DNA of 8,287 nt, taken from assembly GCA_964534335.1 (NCBI GenBank), contig CAZHPS010000307.1:1-8287 (forward strand). The letters run 5' to 3'. Positions 1-5,657 of this stretch are shown here, in pieces (within the stretch, counting starts at the first letter, position 1; every line of letters begins with the position of its first letter). Origin of the DNA: JAABRU01 sp964534335 (GTDB lineage: Bacteria > Desulfobacterota > Desulfobacteria > Desulfobacterales > Desulfococcaceae). The notes under the pieces are model-generated. The model was not told where the DNA came from and did no database searches. It saw only the letters and a list, made by a program, of their open reading frames with translations. Both the position numbers and the translations under genes were made by a program.

Positions 1-261
1 CCTGTGTGGTGGATGGTTCCCATCATATTCCCCATCGAAGTGATTGGTCATGTTGCCCGCATTCTTTCCCTGTCTTTCCGTCTTTTCGGAAACATGATGG
101 GACATGAACTGGTGCTGGGTATTCTTTTCGGATTGGCAGGACTGTTCTTTGCACCGCTGCCGATTATGGCACTGGGCATTTTCGTTGCCCTGGTGCAGGC
201 ATTTGTGTTCTTTTTGCTGTCGATTATGTACTTTACCGGCGCAATGGAACATGCACATTAA
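1..261 (+). CDS. atpB: F-type ATP synthase subunit a, C-terminal part (5' truncated by window)
   Basis: Subunit a is the membrane stator of the FoF1 ATP synthase. It forms the two ion half-channels next to the rotating c ring. The frame is open from base 1 and gives the last 86 residues, ending at TAA. The segment SLSFRLFGNMMGHE matches the most conserved part of the family: its Arg corresponds to the essential Arg210 of the E. coli protein and its Glu to Glu219. The last helix contains ALVQAFVFFLLSIMY, whose Gln corresponds to the conserved Gln252. At least two long hydrophobic helices are visible. The true start lies outside the window. The gene is followed after 89 nt by atpE in the same direction, so the two are probably one operon. 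No F1 genes follow, which fits the split ATP synthase loci common in Desulfobacterota (established knowledge). Confidence 0.96.
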   Translation, partial: PVWWMVPIIFPIEVIGHVARILSLSFRLFGNMMGHELVLGILFGLAGLFFAPLPIMALGIFVALVQAFVFFLLSIMYFTGAMEHAH

Positions 262-350
262 TTTACGGATATATGCTTCGCTGTTAATGGGATAATGGAA
301 GAAGCTTAATATCATCATATCAAACTCATTAAAGGAGGAAAGGTAAGAGA

Positions 351-638
351 ATGGAACAGTTTGCATTGGAGTTTTTTATCGCGTGTGTGACTGCAGCCGG
401 TTTTGGCATTGCCATTGCCGCTTTTGGCTGTGGTATCGGTCAGGGCCTTGGTCTGAAAGCCGCTGTTGAGGGTATTGCAAGAAATCCCGAATCTTCCGGT
501 AAAGTCACCGTGACCCTGCTGATCGGTCTCGCGATGATTGAATCTCTGTGTATTTACGCTCTGGTTATTGCGCTGATTCTTATCTACGCGCATCCGCAGG
601 CTGCTGCTATTGCCGGTCTGTTCTCAAAAGGTCATTAA
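351..638 (+). CDS. atpE: F-type ATP synthase subunit c
   Basis: This 95-residue proteolipid forms the ion-carrying rotor ring of Fo. It has two hydrophobic helices (about residues 8-34 and 53-81) joined by the polar loop ARNPESSGK, typical of the family. The ion-binding carboxylate is Glu64 in AMIESLCIY. The helix-1 glycine run is GCGIGQGLG. Gln31, Glu64, Ser65 and Tyr69 line up with Gln32, Glu65, Ser66 and Tyr70 of the Na+-binding Ilyobacter tartaricus ring, but the Thr67 position is Leu66 here, so Na+ use is possible but not shown. The start is the ATG at 351, with a strong ribosome-binding site, AAAGGAGG, at 331-338. An intrinsic terminator follows 29 nt after the stop codon, which ends the atpB-atpE unit. 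There is no N-terminal signal extension. Confidence 0.97.
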   Translation: MEQFALEFFIACVTAAGFGIAIAAFGCGIGQGLGLKAAVEGIARNPESSGKVTVTLLIGLAMIESLCIYALVIALILIYAHPQAAAIAGLFSKGH

Positions 639-667
639 TTCTCTGACCAAACCGGTTTGAAGTTTTT

Positions 668-704
668 AAAGGGTTGCATCTGAAAGGGTGCAGCCCTTTT
701 TTTT
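668..704 (+). terminator. Intrinsic terminator of atpB-atpE
   Basis: An 11-bp stem (668-678 with 689-699, one G-U pair) encloses a 10-nt loop and runs straight into eight T residues (697-704). It lies 29 nt after the atpE stop codon. This is a classic Rho-independent terminator reading on the + strand. Confidence 0.93.
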
Positions 705-722
705 GAGAATCCGATCCTGTTT

Positions 723-862
723 TATACCGATTCTCCATTGGTTTGATCCAATACTGTCAGTTTTTCCGCAGTTCCGTCTGTGCAAAAAACCGCTCCGCTT
801 AATTTTTGCACTCCTCCGGTTTTGTATTCCGCATTGTATAAAACCAATAGCGAATCGGTATT
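723..862 (+). repeat. MITE-like element e1, copy A
   Basis: This is a roughly 140-bp non-coding element with imperfect terminal inverted repeats: TATACCGATTCTCCATTG at 723-740 and CAATAGCGAATCGGTATT at 845-862. Its inner part, 741-819, recurs in reverse complement at 7564-7642 with about 75 of 79 identical positions by eye. No transposase is encoded. Ends of the TATACC...GGTATA type suggest insertion at TA, as for IS630/Tc1-related MITEs; this is an inference. It abuts e2 directly, sharing the TATTATA junction. Confidence 0.8.
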
Positions 863-993
863 ATACCAATTCTCTATTGAATTTATACAATAAGGTGAGT
901 TGTTTCCTCTGTGTTATCTGTGGTTTTTTCTCCCTGTGTCCTCTGTTGGAAACCGAATCATAAGTATATTTTCAATGGAGAATTGGTATTATA
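862..993 (+). repeat. MITE-like element e2, copy A
   Basis: The element is bounded by TATACCAATTCTCTATTGA (862-880) and its near inverted copy at 972-993. The right-end cassette CATAAGTATATTTTCAATGG (959-978) is repeated exactly at 7502-7521 in copy B. The interior (about 903-950) is rich in CTCTGTG-like units and resembles a fragment of a common dispersed repeat (TCTGTGTTATCTGTGG). It differs from the interior of copy B. No coding capacity is apparent. The remaining 140 nt up to the next gene (994-1132) show no recognisable feature except the ribosome-binding site at 1120-1126. Confidence 0.75.
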
Positions 994-1132
994 TCCTCCC
1001 CTTAATCCCTTTGCAAATATTTTTTCGCGGGTTTTTCCTTTCTCCGCTGTTTTACATTTCAGAAAAAGAAACTGCCGAACCCGAACTTTTCAGGTTCATG
1101 GCAAAACCAAAACAGAATTGAGGAGGTTATGT

Positions 1133-2395
1133 ATGGAAAAAGTCAGCAGTGCAGATGTGAAATATGAAGATTCAAAAGATTCTTCCGAAATTTCCGCGAA
1201 AAATCCAAAAAACAGCTTTTTTGAAAATCTGAAATTTGACCGTGTCGAGCTGGCCGGATCTTTCGGAGATCTGGGAACCCTGTTACCAATTGTCCTGGGA
1301 ATGATTATTATCAACAAACTGAGTCCTTCCTCAGTGTTTCTGTCTTTCGGACTGTTTTATATCCTCACAGGATATTATTACAAACTCCCGGTTCCGGTTC
1401 AGCCTTTGAAAGCTGTGGGGGCCATTGCCATTGCCTATCCCGCGATGATTACAGAATCAGTGATTGGCGCATCCGGAATTATTTTCGGAGTTCTTCTGCT
1501 GTTTTTTGCCCTTACCGGTCTGGTGGACAAACTGGCAAAACTCTTTACACAGCCGGTTGTTCGCGGTATTCAGCTTGCACTGGGTCTGGTATTTCTGCGC
1601 AAAGGGATCGAACTGATAGTGAAAAAAGACTTGTTTATTTCCCAAAGTTCGATCAATGCAGCCGGTTTCAATGTTAATCTGGCTCTCGGCATCTTTGTTT
1701 TTGTGATGGTGCTTTTGCTGCTGGACAACAAAAAACTGCCCGCTGCAATCGCTGCGGTGGGAGTCGGAATCACAGCAGGTCTGATTTTCGGGGGTTTTAA
1801 GGGACAGAAATTTTCACTTGGGCCTACGGATATCCGTGTGATTATTCCCTCTCTGAATGACTTCTGGATTGCATTTATCATGCTGATTCTGCCACAGATT
1901 CCATTGACAATCGGAAATGCGTGTGTGGGAACGGCTGACCTTTGCACTACGATTTTTCCGAACAATCCGCTGCTTCAGAAAACCAAAGCAGGCAAATTTG
2001 CCCTGACAATGGGAATTGCCAATTTACCGGTCGGATTTATCGGTGCTGTTCCTATGTGTCACGGAACCGGGGGACTGGCCGCTCATTTTCGCTTTGGAGC
2101 AAGAACCGGGGGCGCACCGCTCATGATTGGCCTTTTCTTTGTTCTGACAGCATTGTTTTTCGGGGAACTCGGTTTTGCCGTTCTTATGATGATTCCCAAC
2201 TCGGTTCTGGGCGTTCTGCTTATTTTTGCAGGGCTTGAACTCTGTCCTCTGATCCGCAGCCTGAAAACAAATGAGGAATATTTTGTGGCTCTTTTGATCA
2301 GCGGCATCTCTCTGGCGGTTCCGAATATGGCATGGGCATTTGGAATCGGGATTGCAACGGATTTCCTTATCAATAAGGCAAAAATCAAAATTTAG
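1133..2395 (+). CDS. MOT1-family molybdate/sulfate-type transporter
   Basis: This is a 420-residue integral membrane protein of the family that includes plant and algal MOT1 molybdate transporters, annotated in bacteria as putative sulfate transporters. The evidence is the paired signature motifs: ELAGSFGDLGTLLP (39-52) with PVPVQPLKAVGAIA (86-99) in the first half, and LPQIPLTIGNACVGTADL (253-270) with GAVPMCHGTGGLAAHFRFGA (304-323) in the second. About ten hydrophobic segments are visible, and there is no C-terminal STAS domain, unlike SulP permeases. The N-terminal 30 residues are polar and cytoplasmic-looking. The frame is open back to 911, but the ATG at 1133 has GAGGAGG six bases upstream and upstream residues would be translated repeat DNA, so 1133 is the start. 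The substrate (molybdate, tungstate or sulfate) cannot be told from sequence. TrmO follows after 59 nt. Confidence 0.9.
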   Translation: MEKVSSADVKYEDSKDSSEISAKNPKNSFFENLKFDRVELAGSFGDLGTLLPIVLGMIIINKLSPSSVFLSFGLFYILTGYYYKLPVPVQPLKAVGAIAIAYPAMITESVIGASGIIFGVLLLFFALTGLVDKLAKLFTQPVVRGIQLALGLVFLRKGIELIVKKDLFISQSSINAAGFNVNLALGIFVFVMVLLLLDNKKLPAAIAAVGVGITAGLIFGGFKGQKFSLGPTDIRVIIPSLNDFWIAFIMLILPQIPLTIGNACVGTADLCTTIFPNNPLLQKTKAGKFALTMGIANLPVGFIGAVPMCHGTGGLAAHFRFGARTGGAPLMIGLFFVLTALFFGELGFAVLMMIPNSVLGVLLIFAGLELCPLIRSLKTNEEYFVALLISGISLAVPNMAWAFGIGIATDFLINKAKIKI

Positions 2396-2440
2396 ATGAA
2401 TCAGGTTTTTTTTTATTTCAATTGGATGAAACGAAGAAAA

Positions 2441-2447
2441 AAAGGAG
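2441..2447 (+). promoter_or_regulatory. Ribosome-binding site that decides the TTG start of trmO
   Basis: AAAGGAG at 2441-2447 lies seven bases before the TTG at 2455. The earlier in-frame TTG at 2422 has only a T-rich stretch upstream and no Shine-Dalgarno match, and the nearby ATG at 2426 is out of frame. Confidence 0.75.
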
Positions 2448-2454
2448 AAATACA

Positions 2455-2922
2455 TTGGAACCAATAGGTATCATTCACTCGCCTTTTAAAAATCTGGAAA
2501 ATATGCCGATACAGCCCAAAGGTGCGGCAGACATTGAAGGGACAGTGCATATTGATGAGCATTATGTTGAAGGGCTTACAGATTTGGACGGATTCAGCCA
2601 TATCTATCTGATTTATCTTTTTCATAAGGCAGACAGAACCTGTCTGACAGTCACTCCTTTTCTGGATACATTGGAGCGGGGCGTTTTTGCAACACGTTCT
2701 CCTTTAAGGCCAAATCATATCGGTATTTCCATTGTTCAACTGATAAAAGTGGAAGGAGCGGTTCTTACCGTTAAAGGGATTGATGTCCTGGATGGAACCC
2801 CGCTTTTGGATATTAAACCCTATATTGAAAATTTTGACGCAGTAACAAAGAGTTCTTCCGGCTGGATGACAGCGGACAAACAGGAAGTGGCTGCAAAACG
2901 CTCTGACAACCGTTTTAAATAA
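2455..2922 (+). CDS. trmO: TrmO/TsaA family tRNA (t6A37) N6-methyltransferase
   Basis: TrmO methylates N6-threonylcarbamoyladenosine at position 37 of certain tRNAs using S-adenosylmethionine, giving m6t6A (established for the E. coli enzyme). The protein is 155 residues if started at the TTG at 2455. It shows family hallmarks in order: EPIGIIHSPF at the N-terminus, GLTDLDGFSHIYLIYLFHK (40-58), the signature FATRSPLRPNHIGISIVQL (78-96), and VLDGTPLLDIKPYIENFD (111-128). The N-terminal EPIG motif directly after the start supports TTG 2455 over TTG 2422. The bacterial two-domain form (about 235 residues) is longer. This is the short, single-domain form common in archaea and many anaerobes, so the exact substrate is less certain. 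It may be cotranscribed with the upstream transporter, with no clear functional link. Confidence 0.9.
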   Translation: MEPIGIIHSPFKNLENMPIQPKGAADIEGTVHIDEHYVEGLTDLDGFSHIYLIYLFHKADRTCLTVTPFLDTLERGVFATRSPLRPNHIGISIVQLIKVEGAVLTVKGIDVLDGTPLLDIKPYIENFDAVTKSSSGWMTADKQEVAAKRSDNRFK

Positions 2923-2939
2923 CTTAGCTTTTCCACACA

Positions 2940-2982
2940 TAACGCCTGTGTTTCAGATAAAATATCTGAAAGCAGGCAGTTA
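2940..2982. repeat. Long imperfect hairpin downstream of trmO
   Basis: Two 20-base arms (2940-2959 and 2963-2982) are nearly complementary: TAACGCCTGTGTTTCAGATA against TATCTGAAAGCAGGCAGTTA, with three bases (AAA) between. The inner nine pairs are perfect. There is no T tract immediately after, although GGCTGTTTTTTGC follows at 2991-3003. It could aid termination or stabilise the trmO mRNA 3' end. Confidence 0.7.
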
Positions 2983-3102
2983 TGAAATATGGCTGTTTTT
3001 TGCTTATATACCGCTGCCGGATATATAAACATTTCTGTTGTAAAATATCACATTCGAAAGGCCTGCCTTATAGGCTTTAATAAAATAATTTTGGGGTTTT
3101 CT

Positions 3103-3173
3103 GTAGGTTGGAGTGAAGAACTAACTCCAACAATTTCAGTATCTTGGTGTTCAATGAATTCACCCCAACCTAC
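3103..3173. repeat. Inverted-repeat element of GTAGGTTGG type
   Basis: GTAGGTTGGAGTGAA (3103-3117) is matched by TTCACCCCAACCTAC (3159-3173), complementary with one mismatch. The flanks carry TTTTGG and CCAAAA, extending the symmetry. It resembles a class of short dispersed repeats seen in many bacterial genomes (from memory). It is non-coding. The short open frame across it, 2989-3183, is not supported as a gene. Confidence 0.65.
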
Positions 3174-3242
3174 TCCAAAATAATTATCTTAAAAGCTATA
3201 GCAGAGTTTATAAAAATGTTTTAAGTATCGGGATATTTCAAA

Positions 3243-3322
3243 CAGCCACGAATAACACGAATCTGCACGAATGCACAAACCATAATTCATGTCATTCGTG
3301 CAATTCGTGCAATTCGTGGCTG
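3243..3322. repeat. Inverted repeat built from CACGAAT units, upstream of the sigma factor
   Basis: The left arm, 3243-3273, and the right arm, 3293-3322, are about 30 bases each and near complementary. They start with CAGCCACGAAT and end with ATTCGTGGCTG, separated by about 19 bases. Each arm has three spaced CACGAAT (or ATTCGTG) units. It ends 53 bp before the sigma-factor start codon, so it must overlap the promoter or the 5' leader. It looks like a dispersed palindromic element. The apparent N-terminal extension of the sigma-factor frame to 3289 is translated repeat. Confidence 0.8.
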
Positions 3323-3375
3323 TACCATCAAATTTTCTGAGTAATGGTATATTTGAGCAGGAATGCCAAAACTAC

Positions 3376-3927
3376 ATGGAAAAAACGGATACCGAACTGA
3401 TGCAGGCCATCCGGAATGGCGACCGTCAGGCATTTGAAGCCCTTGTCATACGATACCAAAATCCAATTTTCAGTTTCATCCGGAAATACATGGGCGGAGA
3501 ACGTCAGCAGGCCGAGGATCTGACCCAGGAGGTTTTTCTGAGAGTGTACCGGGCTGCATCCTGTTTTGAGGTGCGTTCCGATTCTTCCGTATCTGCATGG
3601 ATATTCACAATCGCGTATAATCTTTCGATGAACGAAGCCCGGCGGCGCAGGAGGCAAAGGGATTTCACCAAAGAACTTTGTGAGGAACACAGGTTTTCGG
3701 CCTGTGAATCCGCAAATCCGGAAAATACTTACCATCTGAAGAATGTGATATTTTCCGCTCTGAAGGAACTGCCGGAAAAACAGCGGGCTGCATTGATACT
3801 CCGCGTCACTGAAGGACTGTCCTACACGGAAATTGCTGAAGTGCTTCATATCAGTGTTCCGGGTGTTGAATCCCTGATTTACAGGGCGCGGAAAACCCTG
3901 AGAGAAAAATTTCCGCAAAAGGAGTGA
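3376..3927 (+). CDS. ECF-family RNA polymerase sigma factor
   Basis: This is a 183-residue group 4 (ECF) sigma-70 factor, directing RNA polymerase to a dedicated set of promoters. Region 2 covers about residues 20-92, with EALVIRYQNPIFSFIRKYM, the helix AEDLTQEVFLRVYRA (46-60) and WIFTIAYNLSMNEARRRRR (75-93). Region 4 covers about 125-178, with ELPEKQRAALILR, the helix-turn-helix LSYTEIAEVLHISVPGVES (148-166) and IYRARKTLREKF. Regions 1 and 3 are absent, as is usual. The length is standard. The start at ATG 3376 begins MEKTDTELMQAI, as in the family. The only Shine-Dalgarno-like sequence is weak and distant (AGCAGGAA, about 3355-3362), so low translation or leader control is possible. The next gene, five bases downstream, encodes its likely anti-sigma partner. 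No convincing ECF promoter was identified by eye. Confidence 0.94.
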   Translation: MEKTDTELMQAIRNGDRQAFEALVIRYQNPIFSFIRKYMGGERQQAEDLTQEVFLRVYRAASCFEVRSDSSVSAWIFTIAYNLSMNEARRRRRQRDFTKELCEEHRFSACESANPENTYHLKNVIFSALKELPEKQRAALILRVTEGLSYTEIAEVLHISVPGVESLIYRARKTLREKFPQKE

Positions 3928-3931
3928 GTTT

Positions 3932-4294
3932 ATGAAATGCCGGAAAAAGGGAAAAACGATTTCCGCGTATATTGACGGGGAACTGGATGAGGAAAAAGCC
4001 GGGGAGATGGAAAAACACCTGGCGCAGTGTGAGGAATGCCGACAGGAATGGAACCTGCTCAAACACGCGGACAGCCTGCTTGCCGGAATTTCTTCGGAAG
4101 AGGTAAGTGAGGAGTTTGTGCGGAACCTGATGATGAAAACAGCGGATATACCGCAAACGCGGAAATGGTCTTCGAGACTGCTGTATTTCTTTGATACCCT
4201 CTTTGCCATTAAATCGAAAAATAACGGAACTCTGGATGAATTCGGAGATTTTCCGCCTTGTTCCCTGAGCCGTGTTTATTTTAACCTTCTTTGA
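3932..4294 (+). CDS. Zinc-finger (zf-HC2/ZAS) anti-sigma factor, no clear membrane span
   Basis: This 120-residue protein probably binds and inhibits the adjacent sigma factor. The N-terminal half is a zf-HC2 domain: Cys3, SAYIDGELDEEKAGEMEKHL, then His29-x3-Cys33-x2-Cys36. Cys3 and His29 are spaced as in the ZAS motif, which in proteins such as RsrA holds zinc and can respond to thiol oxidation. The middle part (40-75) is helical and could wrap the sigma factor. The C-terminal tail includes LDEFGDFPPCSL (101-112). The only hydrophobic stretch, LLYFFDTLFAI (83-93), is too short for a confident membrane span. Either the protein is soluble or it docks on the membrane protein encoded next. AAAAGGAG at 3917-3924 sits seven bases before the ATG. 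The target is inferred from gene order. Confidence 0.87.
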   Translation: MKCRKKGKTISAYIDGELDEEKAGEMEKHLAQCEECRQEWNLLKHADSLLAGISSEEVSEEFVRNLMMKTADIPQTRKWSSRLLYFFDTLFAIKSKNNGTLDEFGDFPPCSLSRVYFNLL

Positions 4295-4323
4295 ATTCCC
4301 CATACCACCTGGGAGATAATATC

Positions 4324-4791
4324 TTGCCTTTTGCCTATTTTGCAGCGGGTTTCGGAACCGCAGTGATAATAATTCTGGCTGTTATGGTGCTGATCTTCTT
4401 CCGTATGGAAAAGCAGAGGAAAAGTTCGGGAGCCATCAAAGGTTATCTGGACCTCATTCCTGATCTGAGCCAAATCCAGAGGGAACAGGTCAGCCGCATC
4501 CGCACCACATTTCTGCCCATAGTGGCCGACATCCGGAGAAATCTGCGCGAAAGCCGGGCGGAACTGGCAGATCTTCTTTTTGAGGAACCAGCAGACAGAA
4601 CACAGATTGACACTGTCGCGGGAGAGATTATGTCCCGGCAGTCAGAACTGGAAAAAGAAGTGATTGAACATATTCTGGAAGAGAAAGAACTGCTGTCGCC
4701 CGCGCAGCAGAGAAAATTTTATGAAATCATTGTGGATCAGTTTTCATCCGGCAGTCTGGGTGTTCATGATGTGAGAGGAACAGAAAAATGA
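4324..4791 (+). CDS. Membrane-anchored Spy/CnrX-like periplasmic sensor or chaperone
   Basis: This 155-residue protein has one N-terminal membrane anchor (about 5-27, GTAVIIILAVMVLIFF) followed by a basic stretch (RMEKQRK) and a fully helical domain. Two LTxxQ-like motifs, LSQIQ (48-52) and LSPAQ (124-128), bracket long charged helices, as in the Spy/CpxP/ZraP/CnrX fold group (heavy-metal resistance domain). Members act as periplasmic chaperones or metal sensors. Metal ligands are not obvious: His116 and His148 are the only histidines and there is no cysteine. The frame allows a TTG at 4291 overlapping the previous stop, but the TTG at 4324 has GGGAG at 4311-4315, eight bases upstream, and is preferred. 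The basic residues after the anchor would favour an N-out topology, so periplasmic placement is inferred from the family rather than from charge. It overlaps the next gene by ATGA. Confidence 0.78.
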   Translation: MPFAYFAAGFGTAVIIILAVMVLIFFRMEKQRKSSGAIKGYLDLIPDLSQIQREQVSRIRTTFLPIVADIRRNLRESRAELADLLFEEPADRTQIDTVAGEIMSRQSELEKEVIEHILEEKELLSPAQQRKFYEIIVDQFSSGSLGVHDVRGTEK

Positions 4792-5657
4792 GAGATTCAT
4801 CAGCAGGTTTGACCCGATGCCGGAAAACAGACAGTGCAATGCATCTGAAACATCTGGATAAGCAAACCCCCGGAGGGGTTTATCTCTGTCAGGTGAATGA
4901 GCATATCTCCTGTGGAGCATGCTGCGGTCTGTACAATGTGGCAGATGCCTCACGGGAAGCCCTGACAGAAATGCTTGCATTCCGATCCCGTGCTTTTGCC
5001 GATGTTCCCCGTACACTGGAAGGAATTCTGGCATTTCAGAAAGAAATTGAATCAAAAGAATGTCAGGACAGACCCTATCCCGGATTTCACCACTGCCCCT
5101 TTACCGGACTGATCGGAGAAAATCTCTCCCGCGCTGGCTGTCTGCTGCATCCGATGGCAGACGGCAACAAGGGTGTGGATTTCAGGGGACTCAGTTATTA
5201 TGGCGGCATGGCCTGCCGCAGCTATTTCTGCCCGGCCTGCAAACAACTTCCTGAAAGATATAAACAGATTATCCGCTATGCTGCACATGACTGGTATATT
5301 TTCGGGCTGATCGCAACGGAACTGGGACTGCTGAACGCATTTTTCCGGGAAGTGGAAAAGCGTATTGACCGGAACGTGAATCCAGAGGATTTCACCGGAA
5401 ATCAAAAACGGATCGAAGTGGTTCGGGAATTTCTGCATTACAGAATAAAATGGCCTTTCCGCAGGAACACAAACATCTGCAATTATTTTTTTGAGGATCA
5501 TCTGTACCGCAGAACGCCGGTCAATTATACTCCTGCGGGAGTGTCTTCATCCCCTTACGATGTGATTTTCAGGGAACTGGAATCGCATTTCCCCGCGCCA
5601 GATGCTCTGCAAAACGCGGAGGCAATGCTCGATGATCTGTTCAGACGGTTAAGCTAA
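4788..5657 (+). CDS. Cysteine-rich YkgJ-like (CxxCxxCC-type) protein
   Basis: This 289-residue soluble protein has twelve cysteines. The cluster SCGACC (41-46), then HCPF (102-105), GCLLHP (117-122) and MACRSYFCPAC (141-151) follows the order of the YkgJ/CxxCxxCC family, whose cysteines are thought to bind zinc or an iron-sulfur cluster. The first motif is shortened to CxxCC, so assignment is by pattern, not exact match. The C-terminal 140 residues are helical and without recognised domain, with a further Cys231. There is no signal peptide or membrane segment, so it is probably cytoplasmic. GAGAGGA at 4773-4779 lies eight bases before the ATG, which overlaps the previous stop as ATGA. The next gene starts on the last base of its stop codon, so translation of the three genes is probably coupled. 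Function is unknown; assembly or maintenance of the neighbouring iron-sulfur protein is a guess from context. Confidence 0.72.
   Translation: MRDSSAGLTRCRKTDSAMHLKHLDKQTPGGVYLCQVNEHISCGACCGLYNVADASREALTEMLAFRSRAFADVPRTLEGILAFQKEIESKECQDRPYPGFHHCPFTGLIGENLSRAGCLLHPMADGNKGVDFRGLSYYGGMACRSYFCPACKQLPERYKQIIRYAAHDWYIFGLIATELGLLNAFFREVEKRIDRNVNPEDFTGNQKRIEVVREFLHYRIKWPFRRNTNICNYFFEDHLYRRTPVNYTPAGVSSSPYDVIFRELESHFPAPDALQNAEAMLDDLFRRLS

Noticed and set aside
688..963. 91-residue open frame between atpE and the transporter
   Set aside because: It begins inside the atpE terminator and spans repeats e1 and e2. There is no ribosome-binding site and no domain.
911..1132. N-terminal extension of the transporter frame back to 911
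   Set aside because: It would translate part of repeat e2 and lacks a ribosome-binding site, whereas the ATG at 1133 has GAGGAGG at ideal spacing and starts a typical polar N-terminus.
2024..2464. 146-residue open frame on the - strand
   Set aside because: It is antisense to the conserved MOT1 motifs of the transporter and has no recognisable domain.
3243..3322. Possible CRISPR array from repeated CACGAAT units
   Set aside because: The units are 7-11 bases, spaced only a few bases apart and arranged as an inverted repeat, with no direct repeats of 24-40 bases, regular spacers or cas genes.
3289..3375. N-terminal extension of the sigma factor to 3289
   Set aside because: The extra residues (FVQFVQFVAV) are translated CACGAAT repeat. 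The family start is near MEKTDTELMQ.
3328..4209. 293-residue open frame on the - strand
   Set aside because: It lies opposite the sigma and anti-sigma genes, which have clear family motifs. Its composition is low-complexity and Ser/Phe/Arg-rich, as expected of an antisense shadow.
3932..4323. Possible frameshift splitting one anti-sigma/sensor protein
   Set aside because: The anti-sigma ends with a conserved-looking tail and the next gene has its own ribosome-binding site and start, so two separate genes explain the sequence better, although a membrane span is missing from the first.
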